From assembly GCA_900765525.1 (NCBI GenBank), contig CAAFRY010000084.1, forward strand, positions 1 through 5,315: a stretch of DNA of 5,315 nt, in the 5' to 3' direction. The notes below the pieces were generated by a model. It searched no databases. It had not been told where the DNA came from and saw nothing but the letters and a program-made list of their open reading frames with translations. Positions 5,082 through 5,315 of this stretch are shown one piece after another. The translations under genes and the position numbers were made by a program. The stretch is from an uncultured Blautia sp. Lineage in GTDB: Bacteria > Bacillota > Clostridia > Lachnospirales > Lachnospiraceae. Position 1 is the first letter of the stretch, and the number at the start of each line of letters is the position of its first letter.

Positions 5082-5315
5082 TTAACTCTGCGTATCCGGT
5101 TTTTCTTTTTCTGGGAAAAATTTCCTGCGGTTGAACAAAAGAATTCCTCCCAGAACAATTCCGATGGAGATAAACTGGGAAGTAGATAGAAAACCTACAC
5201 TGCCTCTGTCATCGGAACGGAGAAATTCCACCAGAAAACGGCCTACTCCATACAATACCATATAAAGAGCGCCTACATTTCCTCTTTTTTTGGAATAACG
5301 GCTGTAGAGCAGCAA
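5082..5315 (-). CDS. lgt: Prolipoprotein diacylglyceryl transferase, C-terminal part (cut by the window edge)
   Basis: The last 77 codons of a minus-strand gene that continues beyond 5315. The first codon in view is TTG and should be read as internal leucine. Lgt is a membrane enzyme that moves diacylglycerol from phosphatidylglycerol to the lipobox cysteine of prolipoproteins, the first step of lipoprotein maturation. Seen: a loop KKRGNVGALYMVLYGVGRFLVEFLR with the YGxxRFxxEFxR motif, then SDDRG, then a final STSQFISIGIVLGGILLF membrane helix and a charged tail. The tyrosine and the arginine four residues later match the Y235/R239 pair known as functionally important in E. coli Lgt. The spacing to the helix and the tail length are normal for the end of Lgt. 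The catalytic N-terminal two thirds are outside the window. Confidence 0.92.
   Translation of the reverse strand: MLLYSRYSKKRGNVGALYMVLYGVGRFLVEFLRSDDRGSVGFLSTSQFISIGIVLGGILLFNRRKFFPEKEKPDTQS

Noticed and set aside
1..5315. CRISPR array, tRNA or rRNA gene, insertion sequence or attachment site
   Set aside because: No direct repeat series, cloverleaf, transposase motif or flanking inverted repeats were seen on reading both strands.

Overview
The window looks like chromosome of a gut-type Firmicute, most likely a Lachnospiraceae / Clostridium cluster XIVa member. The grounds are moderate GC, strong AGGAGG-type ribosome binding sites, tightly packed and overlapping genes, and protein styles that I associate with that family. 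The species cannot be named from this sequence.

Layout, left to right. (1) Positions 1-2794 hold three overlapping plus-strand genes: a six-helix membrane protein whose start lies at or just beyond the window edge, an ABC-type ATPase with every nucleotide-binding motif intact, and an ABC-2-type permease with a large loop between its first and second membrane helices. They read as the distal part of one exporter operon. (2) Positions 2795-2936 are a gap with a good sigma-A-type promoter. It drives a lone, very small FeoA-domain protein (2937-3149), which is closed by a strong three-tier terminator hairpin (3167-3216). (3) A perfect TATAAT -10 box sits just past that terminator and starts a second plus-strand set (3282-5008): a 97-residue protein that resembles Nif11-type leader peptides, a translationally coupled 159-residue protein of unknown function, a 72-residue small conserved-looking protein, and a cysteine-rich YkgJ-type metal-cluster protein. 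(4) A bidirectional terminator (5014-5073) separates this set from the 3' end of lgt (prolipoprotein diacylglyceryl transferase), which runs on the minus strand and leaves the window at 5315.

How the parts work together. The ABC module should couple ATP hydrolysis to export or to membrane-stress protection; its substrate cannot be told from the sequence. FeoA suggests a link to ferrous iron, and the YkgJ-type protein is a second likely metal binder, but nothing in the sequence ties the two together. The most open question is the set at 3282-4329. A peptide with a Nif11-like N-terminal half, a Gly-Gly-Gly hinge and a short acidic/aromatic tail is coupled by a four-base overlap to an unfamiliar protein, with no recognisable peptide-modifying enzyme or peptidase in view. 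It could be an orphan RiPP-like unit or an ordinary housekeeping pair of unknown role.
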